Source: Arcobacter sp. (GTDB taxonomy: Bacteria > Campylobacterota > Campylobacteria > Campylobacterales > Arcobacteraceae). From it: a stretch of DNA of 64,000 nucleotides. The position numbers were made by a program, and so were the translations under genes. This document shows positions 36,210 through 45,267 of this stretch, piece by piece. The notes beneath the pieces were generated by a model. That model did no database searches. It was not told where the DNA came from and was given only the letters and a program-made list of their open reading frames with translations. Position 1 is the first letter of the stretch, and each line of letters starts with the position of its first letter. The stretch covers positions 1 to 64,000 of the forward strand of contig JAIFNA010000015.1 in the NCBI GenBank assembly GCA_020048055.1, written 5' to 3'.

Positions 36210-36238
36210 TTTAGCAACCCATTTTTTTCATTAAGCCT
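36210..36238 (-). repeat. Right terminal inverted repeat of the insertion sequence
   Basis: Exact 29-nt inverted partner of 35174-35202. Confidence 0.9.
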
Positions 36239-36327
36239 AAAAATAAGATTAAAAAATATTTTTATATATTTTAAAAAGTGTTTGGAAGTTCGTGTTTGTA
36301 GTAGTTTTTATGGATTTTAATTATTAG

Positions 36328-36415
36328 TGGCAGAGAGTGTGGGAGTCGAACCCACGGACCCGTTAAGGTCGCCGGTTTTCAAAACCGGTGCTTTCGACCA
36401 CTCAGCCAACTCTCT
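36328..36415 (-). tRNA. tRNA-Ser (anticodon UGA)
   Basis: Acceptor AGAGAGT/ACTCTCT, discriminator G and encoded CCA. Anticodon stem CCGGT/ACCGG with loop TTTGAAA gives UGA. A long variable arm (class II) is present. Confidence 0.95.
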
Positions 36416-36422
36416 ATACCAA

Positions 36423-36509
36423 TGGTGCGAATGGTCGGAATCGAACCGACACTCCGAAACCGGAATGGGATTTTAAGTCCCACGCGTCTACCTATTCCGC
36501 CACACTCGC
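36423..36509 (-). tRNA. tRNA-Leu (anticodon UAA)
   Basis: Acceptor GCGAGTG/CATTCGC with encoded ACCA. Anticodon stem TGGGA/TCCCA and loop CTTAAAA give UAA; long variable arm. It is 7 nt from the tRNA-Ser gene on the same strand, so they form a pair. Confidence 0.95.
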
Positions 36510-36621
36510 ATGTTTTATGATGTTTCCATCAGAAGGTAAATGATAATTCAAAGTTCACTTGAATTAAGTGGCGGAATTATAGCAACCTTTATTTTTTTTG
36601 TCAAGTGTTTTAGAAATTATT

Positions 36622-36630
36622 TGATATAAT
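36622..36630 (+). promoter_or_regulatory. Extended -10 promoter of ilvD
   Basis: TGATATAAT is a perfect extended -10 (TGnTATAAT) 33 nt before the ilvD ATG (36664), with ribosome site AGAGGA between them. The pattern matches Campylobacterota sigma-70 promoters. Confidence 0.7.
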
Positions 36631-36663
36631 TTTTTAAATTTACAAGACTTAGAGGATATTTAT

Positions 36664-38352
36664 ATGAGAAGTGATGAAGTTAAAAAAGGGCACCAAAGAG
36701 CTCCACACAGAAGTTTGTTAAGAGCTACTGGGTTAAAAGATGAGGATTTTAATAAGCCATTTATTGGGGTTGCAAATTCATTTATTGAGATTATTCCAGG
36801 GCATTTCTTTTTGGACAAAGTAAGCACTATCATAAAAGATGAAATCAGAAAAGCTGGTTGTGTGCCGTTTGAATTTAATACTATTGGGGTTGATGATGGA
36901 ATTGCTATGGGACACGACGGGATGCTTTTTAGCTTACCATCAAGAGAAATTATTGCAAATAGTATAGAAACAGTAATGAATGCACACAAACTTGATGCGA
37001 TGATTGCTATTCCAAATTGTGACAAAATTGTACCAGGTATGATTATGGGGGCTTTAAGAGTTAATGTTCCCACTGTATTTGTAAGCGGTGGACCAATGGC
37101 AAAAGGCTATACAAAAGATGGCACACCAATCGATTTGGCGACTGCATTTGAAGCTGTTGGAAAGTTTGAAGCTGGACAAATAACTGCTGATGAACTTAAA
37201 GATATTGAATGTAATGCTTGTCCAAGTGGTGGAAGTTGTAGTGGAATGTTTACTGCAAACTCTATGAATACACTAATGGAAGCGATGGGCATTGCACTAG
37301 AAGGAAATGGAACAATTTTGGCACTTACACCACAAAGAGAAGAGCTTTACAGAAAAGCAGCAAGAAGAGTTTGTGAAATCGCTTTGATGGATGAAAATGA
37401 AAAAGCAAAATACAATATGAGAAATATTTTGAATGAAAATGCAGTTAGAAATGCGTTTGCCGTTGATATGGCAATGGGTGGAAGCTCAAATACTGTTTTA
37501 CATATGTTGGCGATTGCGAAAGAAGCTGAGGCTAATTTTGAACTTAAAGACATAAACAAAATAAGTAAAAATGTAAGCCATATAGCAAAAATTTCACCGT
37601 CACTCTCAACAGTTCATATGCAAGATATTGATAAGGCTGGTGGAGTAAATGCAGTTATGCATGAAATGGATAGAAGAGGAGATGTCTTGATTGATAACCT
37701 TACAATCACTGGCGAAACTATTAAAGAGAGAATTAAAAATGCAAAAATAGTTGATACAAATATTATTCACACTTTAGAAAATCCATATAGTGCAGTTGGT
37801 GGGTTGGCTATACTCTATGGAAATCTAGCGATGCAAGGTGCAGTTATAAAAACAGCAGGTATCACAGGAAGTCGTGTATTTACAGGAACTGCTGTTTGTT
37901 TTAACTCTCAAGATGAAGCGATAGCTGGGATTTTAAATCACAAAGTAAAAGCTGGTGATGTTGTAGTTATAAGATACGAAGGACCAAAAGGTGGTCCAGG
38001 TATGCAAGAGATGTTGGCACCAACTAGCCTTATTATGGGTATGGGTCTCGGGAGTCAAGTTGCACTCATAACAGATGGAAGATTTAGTGGAGCAACTAGA
38101 GGCGCTAGTATCGGGCATGTTAGTCCTGAGGCTGCTGAGGGTGGTATGATTGGACTTTTAGAAGATGGTGATGAGATTCATATTGATGTTGACCAGTATA
38201 TTTTATCAGTTAATCTAAGTGATGATGAGATAGCAAAAAGAAGAGCGGAGTTTACACCAATCAAAAAAGAGTTAAAATCTAGCTGGCTGAAACAATATAG
38301 AGCACTTGTTACAAATGCAAGTAGTGGAGCAGTTTTAAGAACTGATATGTAA
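36664..38352 (+). CDS. ilvD: Dihydroxy-acid dehydratase
   Basis: Dehydrates 2,3-dihydroxy-acids to 2-keto acids in isoleucine/valine synthesis; an iron-sulfur enzyme. The 562 residues match the family. Cluster and active-site motifs include [45 protein letters not shown] and the late [16 protein letters not shown] with the catalytic Ser. Monocistronic by appearance, with its own extended -10 promoter; a hairpin shared with the converging gene follows. Confidence 0.97.
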   Translation: MRSDEVKKGHQRAPHRSLLRATGLKDEDFNKPFIGVANSFIEIIPGHFFLDKVSTIIKDEIRKAGCVPFEFNTIGVDDGIAMGHDGMLFSLPSREIIANSIETVMNAHKLDAMIAIPNCDKIVPGMIMGALRVNVPTVFVSGGPMAKGYTKDGTPIDLATAFEAVGKFEAGQITADELKDIECNACPSGGSCSGMFTANSMNTLMEAMGIALEGNGTILALTPQREELYRKAARRVCEIALMDENEKAKYNMRNILNENAVRNAFAVDMAMGGSSNTVLHMLAIAKEAEANFELKDINKISKNVSHIAKISPSLSTVHMQDIDKAGGVNAVMHEMDRRGDVLIDNLTITGETIKERIKNAKIVDTNIIHTLENPYSAVGGLAILYGNLAMQGAVIKTAGITGSRVFTGTAVCFNSQDEAIAGILNHKVKAGDVVVIRYEGPKGGPGMQEMLAPTSLIMGMGLGSQVALITDGRFSGATRGASIGHVSPEAAEGGMIGLLEDGDEIHIDVDQYILSVNLSDDEIAKRRAEFTPIKKELKSSWLKQYRALVTNASSGAVLRTDM

Positions 38353-38382
38353 AAAAATACCTGCCAAATATTTGGCAGGTAT
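38350..38382 (-). terminator. Rho-independent terminator for the carboxynorspermidine synthase gene
   Basis: A 26-bp perfect palindrome ATACCTGCCAAAT/ATTTGGCAGGTAT (38357-38382) followed on the minus strand by seven T. It ends the minus-strand gene and, lacking a T-run on the plus strand, may also stop ilvD transcripts weakly. Confidence 0.9.
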
Positions 38383-38413
38383 CACTATACAGTACTGATA
38401 AAAAAGGAGCTTT

Positions 38414-39616
38414 TTACAGCCCCATCTCGATAACTTTCCAAGGTAAACCTTGAGTCATAAGCTCATCCATATAAGCTTGCGAAGCAAACTCTTCAACATT
38501 TCTAGCACCTTTTAAATCCCAAGTTCCATTATAAACAAGTTTTGTCCCAATCATAGCTGGAACACCTGTTGTATAGCTAACCGCTTGAGATGCAGTTTCC
38601 CTGTAACACTCCTGATGGTCACAAACATTGTAGATATAATATTTTTTTCTAACACCATCTTTTAAACCTTCACAAACACAACCAATATTTGTAAGACCTT
38701 TTGTTCTACTTCCAAGACTAGCTGGGTCTGGTAAAAGAGTTTTTAAAAACTCGATTGGTGTTATCATCATCCCTTTGTGTTCCACTGGCTCAATCCCAAG
38801 CATTCCAACATTTTGTAAACAATTCATGTGTGAAATATAGCTATCACCAAAAGTCATAAAAAATCTTATTCTTTTTACCCCTTTGATATTTTTAGCCAAA
38901 CTTTCCAATTCTTCATGATAAAGCAAATAAGATGGTTTTACGCCAACCTCAGGATAATCCCAATCAACTCTTATTTGAAGTGGAGTAGTTTCTATCCATT
39001 GTCCATTTTCAAAGTATCTTCCGTTTGCACTTACTTCTCTAAGGTTGATTTCTGGATTGAAGTTTGTAGCAAATTTATATCCGTGATCCCCTGCATTACA
39101 ATCCATAATATCGATATATTCAATAGTATCTAGATAATTTTCTTCGATATATTTTACAAATACACCTGTAACTCCTGGGTCAAATCCGCTTCCAAGAAGT
39201 GCAGTTAATCCTTTGTTTTCAAAATTATCATTTCTTTCCCATTGAAGGCGGTACTCAAATTTTGCCTCATCTGGATGTTCATAATTTGCTGTATCCACAT
39301 AGTGAGTTCCAGTAGAACTACAAGCATCCATTATTGTTAAATCTTGATAAGGAAGAGCAACATTTAATACAACTTTTGGATTTAATTTGTTGATAAGTTC
39401 AATAACAGCATTTGTATCATCAGCATCGATTTGTGCAATTTCTATATCAACACCAGTTTTTTCTTTAACTATATTTTTAATTTGTTCACATTTGCTTAGT
39501 GTTCTACTTGCTAGTGTGATTTTTTTAAATGTTTCTATATTCATAGCAGATTTTACAGTAGCAACTGTACTAACTCCGCCAGCACCAATTATCAAAATAC
39601 CATCTTTGTTTTCCAT
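38414..39616 (-). CDS. Carboxynorspermidine synthase (saccharopine dehydrogenase family)
   Basis: A 400-residue NADPH enzyme condensing aspartate semialdehyde with a diamine to carboxy(nor)spermidine, the polyamine route of Campylobacterota. N-terminal Rossmann site ILIIGAGGVSTVATVKSA, then LNVALPYQDLTIMDACSSTG and GSGFDPGVTGVF, which separate it from lysine-pathway saccharopine dehydrogenases. Its partner decarboxylase NspC is not in the window. A strong terminator follows. Start at ATG 39616. Confidence 0.88.
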   Translation of the reverse strand: MENKDGILIIGAGGVSTVATVKSAMNIETFKKITLASRTLSKCEQIKNIVKEKTGVDIEIAQIDADDTNAVIELINKLNPKVVLNVALPYQDLTIMDACSSTGTHYVDTANYEHPDEAKFEYRLQWERNDNFENKGLTALLGSGFDPGVTGVFVKYIEENYLDTIEYIDIMDCNAGDHGYKFATNFNPEINLREVSANGRYFENGQWIETTPLQIRVDWDYPEVGVKPSYLLYHEELESLAKNIKGVKRIRFFMTFGDSYISHMNCLQNVGMLGIEPVEHKGMMITPIEFLKTLLPDPASLGSRTKGLTNIGCVCEGLKDGVRKKYYIYNVCDHQECYRETASQAVSYTTGVPAMIGTKLVYNGTWDLKGARNVEEFASQAYMDELMTQGLPWKVIEMGL

Positions 39617-39699
39617 TTATAACCCTTTTTTTTAAATAAGTGGTATTGTACAAAAAATTAGATACAATTTCTCACCTTTTTGGTAACCAATAATCTTGT

Positions 39700-40074
39700 G
39701 GGGTTGACTTGGTATCGATTAGAGCAGTGAGTATTAGTTGCATGTCGATTTGGATATATCGTAAATCTATCCATCGCTTTTAAACGCAAACAATACAAAT
39801 TACGCTCCTGCTTACGCTCACGCTGCGTAAGTTTAACAAACTTTAGGAGGCTTTCCGCTACTGATGCTATATAAGTAGATCATTGGAAGGCTCATCATAT
39901 ATAGCTTACTTTTAGTGAAGTGATTATTTACTAGAAGGACATTTTAAATCTTAGCCTTGCAGTTGCTTTTGCGGGTTGAGAAGCTGTAAGGTGAATTTAT
40001 TCAATCCTTCTAAACATGTAGACGCTAATATTAGCTGTTTTAAGACTCGGGTTCGATCCCCGACAACTCCACCA
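39700..40074 (+). ncRNA. ssrA: Transfer-messenger RNA (tmRNA)
   Basis: A one-piece tmRNA of 375 nt. The tRNA-like ends pair (GGGGTTG at 39700-39706 with CAACTCC before ACCA) and the T-arm GGTTCGATCCC is regular. The reading frame at 39786-39830 encodes the degradation tag ANNTNYAPAYAHAA followed by TAA. Rescues stalled ribosomes with SmpB. Confidence 0.97.
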
Positions 40075-40212
40075 ATCAACTAATCAAACTCACATATATA
40101 AATTATAAATAAAAAATCATACAGTCATAAAGATAACAAAAAGAGATAAGTTTTTAAGATTTTATAGAGCTAGACTTTGCTCTAATGTTCGTTTAGCACT
40201 ATTAGTAGAGTA

Positions 40213-40299
40213 TTATTTTACTCTTACTAAAGATTTTGCAGTATATAAGCTTGCAGTTGCGATTAAGATAACGCTTGCAATCATCATTATTGTCATCAT
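40213..40299 (-). CDS. Very small membrane-protein ORF (28 residues)
   Basis: Minus-strand ATG 40299, preceded by ACGGGAGAAAATCG (ribosome site GGGAGA), encodes MMTIMMIASVILIATASLYT and ends AKSLVRVK before TAA. A single hydrophobic helix with a basic tail is typical of bacterial small membrane proteins. An inverted repeat around the stop (TAGTAGAGTA...TACTCTTACTA, 40204-40230) could terminate it. It lies downstream of galE, in an otherwise empty 323-nt gap after ssrA. No homolog is known to me; expression is unproven. Confidence 0.45.
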   Translation of the reverse strand: MMTIMMIASVILIATASLYTAKSLVRVK

Positions 40300-40398
40300 C
40301 GATTTTCTCCCGTATTTAAGATGTTTTACTTTTTCTATTCTCTAAAAAAGCGGGATTATACTAAATTTTTGTTTGTTTTTTTATTAGTTATTAAAAAA

Positions 40399-41424
40399 TT
40401 AATAACCATTTGGATTTTTATTTTGCCATCTCCAACTGTCCTTACACATTTGTTCTATTGTGTATTTTGCTTCCCAACCAAGTATCTGTTTTGAATAGCT
40501 AGGATCAGCAAAGCACTTCGCAATATCACCTGCTCTTTTTTCCACAATCTTATGTGGTATTTTTTGTCCGCTCGCTTTTTCAAAAGCATTAACTACATCA
40601 AGCACAGAGTAGCCAATCCCAGTCCCAATATTTACCTTTAAAAACTTTAAATCATCACCATGATTTAGATATTCAATAGCCTTTACATGAGCGTTTGCTA
40701 AATCAACAACATGGATATAATCACGCACACCAGTGCCATCATGTGTATCATAATCATCTCCAAATACACTCAAAAATTCTCGTTTTCCAACTGCTGTTTG
40801 AGTAATAAATGGCATAAGATTATTTGGTATTCCACTTGGGTCTTCACCTATTTCTCCACTTTCATGTGCACCAACTGGATTAAAATATCTCAAAATAGCC
40901 ACTTTAAAAGAGTTATCACTAATATGCACATCTTCTAAAATTCGCTCTATCATATATTTTGATGTCCCATAAGGATTTGTTGTAGCACCAACTGGAAAAT
41001 CTTCCTTTATGGGAGTTGTATGTGGATTACCATAAACAGTAGCTGAACTTGAAAAAACAATCTTTTTACATTCAAATTCACTCATAATTTCAAGAAGTCT
41101 AAGTGTACCGATGACATTATTGTCATAATATTTAATAGGAAACGCAACGGATTCACCAACTGCTTTCAATCCAGCAAAATGGATAACAGAGTCAAAATCA
41201 TACTTCCAAAACACCTCTCTTAATCTACTAATATCTCGAATATCACCCTCTTCAAAATCTATACTTTTACCTATAAGCTGCTCCACTTTTTTGATACTTT
41301 TTTGTGATGAATTTGATAGATTATCATAGACTACAAATTGATATCCAGCACTACTAAGCTCAATAAGTGTATGCGAGCCTATATAGCCTGCTCCACCTGT
41401 TATTAATATCTTTTTTTCTAACAT
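40399..41424 (-). CDS. galE: UDP-glucose/UDP-GlcNAc 4-epimerase
   Basis: A 341-residue short-chain dehydrogenase family epimerase: NAD site ITGGAGYIGSHTLIEL at the N-terminus, SSSATVYG with the catalytic Ser, and YGTSKYMIE with the YxxxK dyad. Supplies UDP-galactose or UDP-GalNAc for the surface-polysaccharide genes that follow. A paralog fragment at 63859-64000 has a very similar C-terminus. An inverted repeat (TTGTAAAATTCATTTTACAA) lies upstream near 41450; nothing else was seen in 41425-41610. Confidence 0.93.
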   Translation of the reverse strand: MLEKKILITGGAGYIGSHTLIELSSAGYQFVVYDNLSNSSQKSIKKVEQLIGKSIDFEEGDIRDISRLREVFWKYDFDSVIHFAGLKAVGESVAFPIKYYDNNVIGTLRLLEIMSEFECKKIVFSSSATVYGNPHTTPIKEDFPVGATTNPYGTSKYMIERILEDVHISDNSFKVAILRYFNPVGAHESGEIGEDPSGIPNNLMPFITQTAVGKREFLSVFGDDYDTHDGTGVRDYIHVVDLANAHVKAIEYLNHGDDLKFLKVNIGTGIGYSVLDVVNAFEKASGQKIPHKIVEKRAGDIAKCFADPSYSKQILGWEAKYTIEQMCKDSWRWQNKNPNGY

Positions 41425-41610
41425 CTTTACTCCGCTTTATTTTATGATTTGTAAAATTCATTTTACAAATAAATTAATACTACAATGGAAAATATTGTAG
41501 CAAACTATTTATTAATCGATTAAAACTGCTTCAGATGTCGATATTGTAGAGAAACATTATCTTAAAAGTGATATATCAACGCCTTAAATAAATATGGACT
41601 TTTTTAAAAT

Positions 41611-42537
41611 ATGCTTATCTTAGGAAGAAAGTACAAATTTACAGATCTTGAGCTAAAGAGACTGAAAAAAAGTTTAAATCTATAAAAATAGTCAAATACA
41701 CAAACAGAGAACAAAATGATGTTCTTACAGAATTAAAAGCAACGATAGAAACCTATGGCTCAACGCTTCTTGTGCTAAATACAAAAAAAATTGTTGGTGG
41801 TGATATCATCAGATACCTCACAAATATTCAGTTCAAACATACCAACACAAAGTTTAGAATTGTTACGATTGAGCATTTTTTTGGAAGATTATCTCCAAAA
41901 GTGCTATATCCCAGAAAACCATACAGATTTACACTTTTTAGAGGAGATAAAACCATACAATTGGCTTGAATATGGACTTAAGAGGGTTATAGATTTTGGT
42001 GTTTTAGTTCTTTTTTTGGTACATACATTTGCAAAACCAATCATTGCAAAAAAACAAAAAGAACAATCAAAAGGAGCACTTTATTTTTTACAAGATAGAG
42101 TTGGTAAAGATGCCAAAAACTTCAAATGCTACAAATTTAGAACTATGAATGAGGACTCACATCACAATCCATACACACAGGAAGGCGACACTAGAATCTA
42201 TCCTTATGGAGATTTTATGCGAAAAGTCCGACTCTATGAAGTTCCACAATACAAAAATATTTTTAAAGGGGAGATGCACCTAATAGGTCCAAGAGCTGAA
42301 TGGGATATATTGGTTGAAAACTACGAAAAAGCTATCCCCTACTACCACGAAAGACATCTTGTGGCTCCAGGTATCACTGGCTGGGCGCAAGTTAATTATC
42401 CATATGGCGCAAATCTTGAAGACACAAAACAAAAACTTATGTACGACCTTTACTATATCAAACACTGGAACTTATGGATTGAAGTAAAAGTGATATGGAA
42501 AACAATTTTGGTGGTTGTCGGGAAAAAAGGGCTTTAG
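41611..42537 (+). pseudogene. Initiating sugar-phosphate transferase with two compensating homopolymer frameshifts
   Basis: Begins MLILGRKYKF at ATG 41611. The frame slips in A7 (41665-41671; 8 A expected), continues as VKYTNREQNDVLTELKATIE through TLLVLNTKKIVGGDIIRYL and slips back in T7 (41876-41882; 6 T expected) to EDYLQKCYIPENHTD and an intact C-terminal bacterial sugar-transferase domain (membrane segment, then DRVGKDAKNFKCYKFRTMN, IGPRAEWDILVENY, PGITGWAQVNYPYG). Family members load the first sugar phosphate onto undecaprenyl phosphate. The catalytic domain alone (from about 41950) could still be translated. Paralogous to the gene at 43384. Confidence 0.8.
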
Positions 42538-42846
42538 CCCGTAAAAAATTGACCATTCTTTTTTCTAGCAAGCTCATACTCTAAGCCTACTGTTTCAATC
42601 ATTGCAAAAACATTGGGTCAAAAAATTGTTTATTTTCATAGATGATACAATCATCTTTGAGCTCTTTTACCATTTGACTTTTATAAGATAAACTCACTTT
42701 GTCACCACCTGTAAATACCTCAAATGCAAATTCTCGTTAAAAATTGACCTATGGAATTCTCATCAATTGTTTCGTCGAACAAGTTTCACAAACACACAGA
42801 ACAAACAGCCGACCGAAGTTGGCTTTATTGTGTTTTGTCACTCATC
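42538..42846. other. Gene-poor stretch with unrecognised coding remnant
   Basis: No intact gene. The minus strand contains a degenerate segment (SLSYKSQMVKELKDDCIIYE, then ETVGLEYELARKKNG) broken by stops, probably a dead gene I cannot name. TAAAAATTGACC occurs twice (about 42543 and 42738), a short direct repeat of uncertain meaning. Confidence 0.4.
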
Positions 42847-43204
42847 TTAGTATCCATAACATACCAAAAAGCTTTTGCCACAACAAGTCCAAAAACTATT
42901 CCAACTCCATCAGCTACTACATCTAAAAGTGAAAATTCACGATTTGGCAAAAAGTATTGTACTATCTCTATTTGCAATCCAAAAGCTAAAAGCAAAACAA
43001 CCTTTTTAAGAACTTCAAGTTTTGTGTATCATAGTGTTAGATAGAGAGTAAAAAATGCTACAAAATGATTTGCTTTATCCCAAGAATTTTCGATGGGTTC
43101 AATTTCAAGTGTAGTTGTGGCTAGATACTCTATAGATATAAGGCATATATAAAAGATAAATGTAAAAATAGTATTTATATTAACGCTCTTTTATTGATTT
43201 TCAT
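42847..43204 (-). pseudogene. VanZ-like membrane protein remnant
   Basis: Minus strand: MKINKRALI, a frameshift, then FTFIFYICLISIEYLA, SWDKANHFVAFFTLYLTL, an in-frame TGA (43029-43031), and EIVQYFLPNREFSLLDVVAD followed by a last membrane helix. DKxxHFxAF and ExxQxFLPxRxxSxxDVxAD are the VanZ-family signatures. Both a frameshift and a stop disrupt it. Confidence 0.75.
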
Positions 43205-43383
43205 AGTTTTACAACCCTTTGATTTTATAAATTGTTTGTTACTTGACACTAAAATTTAATGATATTAGCTTATTTTTGTTTAAGTTTTGCCAATATTTCA
43301 ATAAAACATAATTATGTATTAGGTACAATCATTGCTATTTTACTCTCATAATAATAAACTAACATCAAGGAGTTTCCTCACAT

Positions 43384-44312
43384 ATGCTTATCTTAGGAAA
43401 AAAATACAAAATCTCACCAGAAGATGAAAAAATAATAACCAAACAATTTGAGCAAGTTCACAAAATTTGTACACTAAAATAGAAGCACACATCAAAAATG
43501 ACAAAGTATCATACATAGTACTCAATCTTGATGTAAATATTAGTCTTGATTTGGAAAGTTACCTAGAAGACCTTGACTACAATGGAGTGAAATTTATAAC
43601 TTTTTCTGAGTTTTCAGCAAAATTTTTAAACAAATGCCACATACAGTTTAATGAAAAAAACTTCAAAGTACTTCAAGATATCAAGCACGACAGTGGCAAA
43701 CAATTTGGCAAAAGAATTTTTGATATTGGGTTTTCATTATTTGCCATTACACTTCTCACACCTATATATATCATAGTGGCACTTCTTATCAAGATAAAGT
43801 CTCCAGGTGCTCCTGTGATTTTTGCTCACAGACGAATAGGAAAAGATGGCAAGTTTTTTAGAGTATATAAGTTTAGAACTATGGTAGCAAATGCAGAAAA
43901 AATCTTAGAAGATTGGTTTGAAAATCATCCAGAAATAAAAGCAGAATATGAAATAGACTTTAAACTCAAAGATGACCCAAGAATCATATCAGGTATCGGT
44001 GAAAGAATGAGAAAGTACAGCATAGATGAACTTCCACAATTTTTTAATGTGCTTTTTGGAAATATGTCCGTAGTAGGACCAAGACCAATAGTAGAAAAAG
44101 AAGTTGGCAAATACGGTAAATATGCTATCAAACTATACAGTGTAAAGCCTGGAGTTACAGGACTTTGGCAAGTAAGTGGAAGAAATGATATAAACTACGA
44201 TGAGAGAGTAGCATTAGATATGGAGTATATCGATAACAAAACACTTTGGGGTGATATTAAAATTATTATTCAAACTATTTTGGTTATGGTGTTTAAAAAG
44301 GGGGCTTATTAA
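43384..44312 (+). pseudogene. Second initiating sugar-phosphate transferase, single frameshift
   Basis: Starts MLILGKKYKISPEDEKIITK with a strong AAGGAG ribosome site. One base is missing in the AAAA run near 43459-43463; restoring it joins QFEQVHKNLYTKIEAHIKND to the long frame. The rest is complete: a membrane segment (IFDIGFSLFAITLLTPIYII), RRIGKDGKFFRVYKFRTM, DELPQFFNVLFGNMSVVGPR and PGVTGLWQVSGRNDINY, typical of WbaP/undecaprenyl-phosphate galactose phosphotransferase enzymes. An internal TTG at 43467 could still yield an active C-terminal enzyme. Shares its unusual N-terminal start with the gene at 41611. Confidence 0.8.
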
Positions 44313-44602
44313 AAAATCTTTTGCCCTGTTGTCATTATTTGGTTTTTTAGTAATTCATCTTTCGTATTGTAGTTTACTACATCAATAGGAAAGTCAAAAC
44401 CATCACTTAGTAAATATCTCAAAAACTTAACCTTGTTTTTACGAAATTCTTCCCGTGAGATGTCACTTTGTATAGCAATATCTATATCACCACCTTTTTT
44501 AGTATTATCTACACGACTTCCAAAAAGATAGACATTCACATCTCCGAAGCTATGATGTAGAGCAGTTTCGAGTTTATCCAAGATTCTTTTTTGTAGTCTC
44601 AT
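44309..44602 (-). CDS. MNT-type nucleotidyltransferase (antitoxin-like)
   Basis: A 97-residue minimal nucleotidyltransferase: FGSRVDNTKKGGDIDIAI carries the GSx and DxD catalytic motif. MntA-type proteins neutralise HEPN ribonuclease toxins by adding AMP to them. Its ATG overlaps the stop of the upstream HEPN-like gene (ATGA), the classical HEPN-MNT arrangement. It overlaps the 3' end of the sugar transferase gene on the opposite strand by 4 nt. Confidence 0.85.
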   Translation of the reverse strand: MRLQKRILDKLETALHHSFGDVNVYLFGSRVDNTKKGGDIDIAIQSDISREEFRKNKVKFLRYLLSDGFDFPIDVVNYNTKDELLKNQIMTTGQKIF

Positions 44603-45083
44603 GTGATATACTTTTTAGCAAACTTGAGTGAATTAAAATAATAATTTTCCATCTTTTCAAAACTATCTATACAAAACTTCAAATCATCCAGAGCCTCTTG
44701 AAGTTCTTCTGGATAGTCATGTCAAGCTCATTTATGACCTCTCTTAGCTCTATCCAATCATCTATATTATCAATAATCTCCTCTTTTTCTATATAGCTTA
44801 AAACCTCACTCATTTTACCACTATAAATACCAGCTACTTCCAAAAGCAACACAAATATTTTTGCACCCAAAAAATCCTGAACAGCACTAAATCTTTTGAG
44901 ATAAGCATCAAGAATTGCTTTTTCTTGAGGTATCAAAGTGTTAAAAATAAACTGATTATAAATATCTTTTTCACTCAATAACTGCTCAATAAGAATCTTA
45001 TAGTCTTTTAGTGCTTCATATTGTTTTGCAAGCTTGTTAAGTCTTTTTTGGAGAATCTTTTTTGTATCAGCTAGTTTATTCAT
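44599..45083 (-). pseudogene. HEPN-like toxin gene with frameshift
   Basis: A helical protein (MNKLADTKKILQKRLNKLAK start) whose main frame ends prematurely at 44679. In the next frame, from about 44717, the sequence reads HDYPEELQEALDDLKFCIDS and on to TGA at 44599-44601, overlapping the MNT start. Inserting one base near 44717 joins REVINEL to HDYPEELQEAL, restoring a HEPN/HI0074-like protein with its conserved late helix. As it stands the toxin would be truncated by about 35 residues. Confidence 0.7.
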
Positions 45084-45184
45084 TTGTTTTTCTCTTTTTT
45101 AAATTTTAGTCATTATATCAAATATTAACTTCTACTGAAATCATCACTTCTATGAGCCCAATATCACTTAATCTTGGACAATAC

Positions 45185-45262
45185 TTACTTTACAAGTAAA
45201 TCTGCATATTGCTGATTATCTACTTCTACATAACATCTTAATTCTGGTGCATTACCTGAAAG
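45185..45262 (-). pseudogene. Phosphomannomutase/phosphoglucomutase C-terminal fragment
   Basis: Minus strand reads LSGNAPELRCYVEVDNQQYA, then DLLVK and TAA. SGxAPELRxYVE is the phosphate-binding loop near the end of alpha-phosphohexomutases. Only about 26 codons remain; nothing upstream continues it. A relic of an earlier gene order in the sugar locus. Confidence 0.65.
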
Positions 45263-45267
45263 CGTAC

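Larger units (their letters stand above)
35174..36238 (+). mobile_element. Insertion sequence (IS256/IS1249-like), decayed
   Basis: About 1065 bp bounded by 29-bp perfect inverted repeats (35174-35202 and 36210-36238), enclosing one transposase gene broken by two frameshifts. The zinc-ribbon plus MULE-type transposase resembles the IS1249 group of IS256. No clear target duplication is visible. It sits directly upstream of ureF, where urease structural genes would be expected. Confidence 0.85.

Noticed and set aside
35140-36260. Target-site duplication flanking the insertion sequence
   Set aside because: Flanks immediately outside the inverted repeats (TGTTTTTTC and AAAAATAAG) do not match; none can be supported.
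42751-43044. Plus-strand ORF of 97 codons
   Set aside because: Lies antisense to the VanZ remnant, which has clear family motifs; low-complexity composition and no ribosome site.
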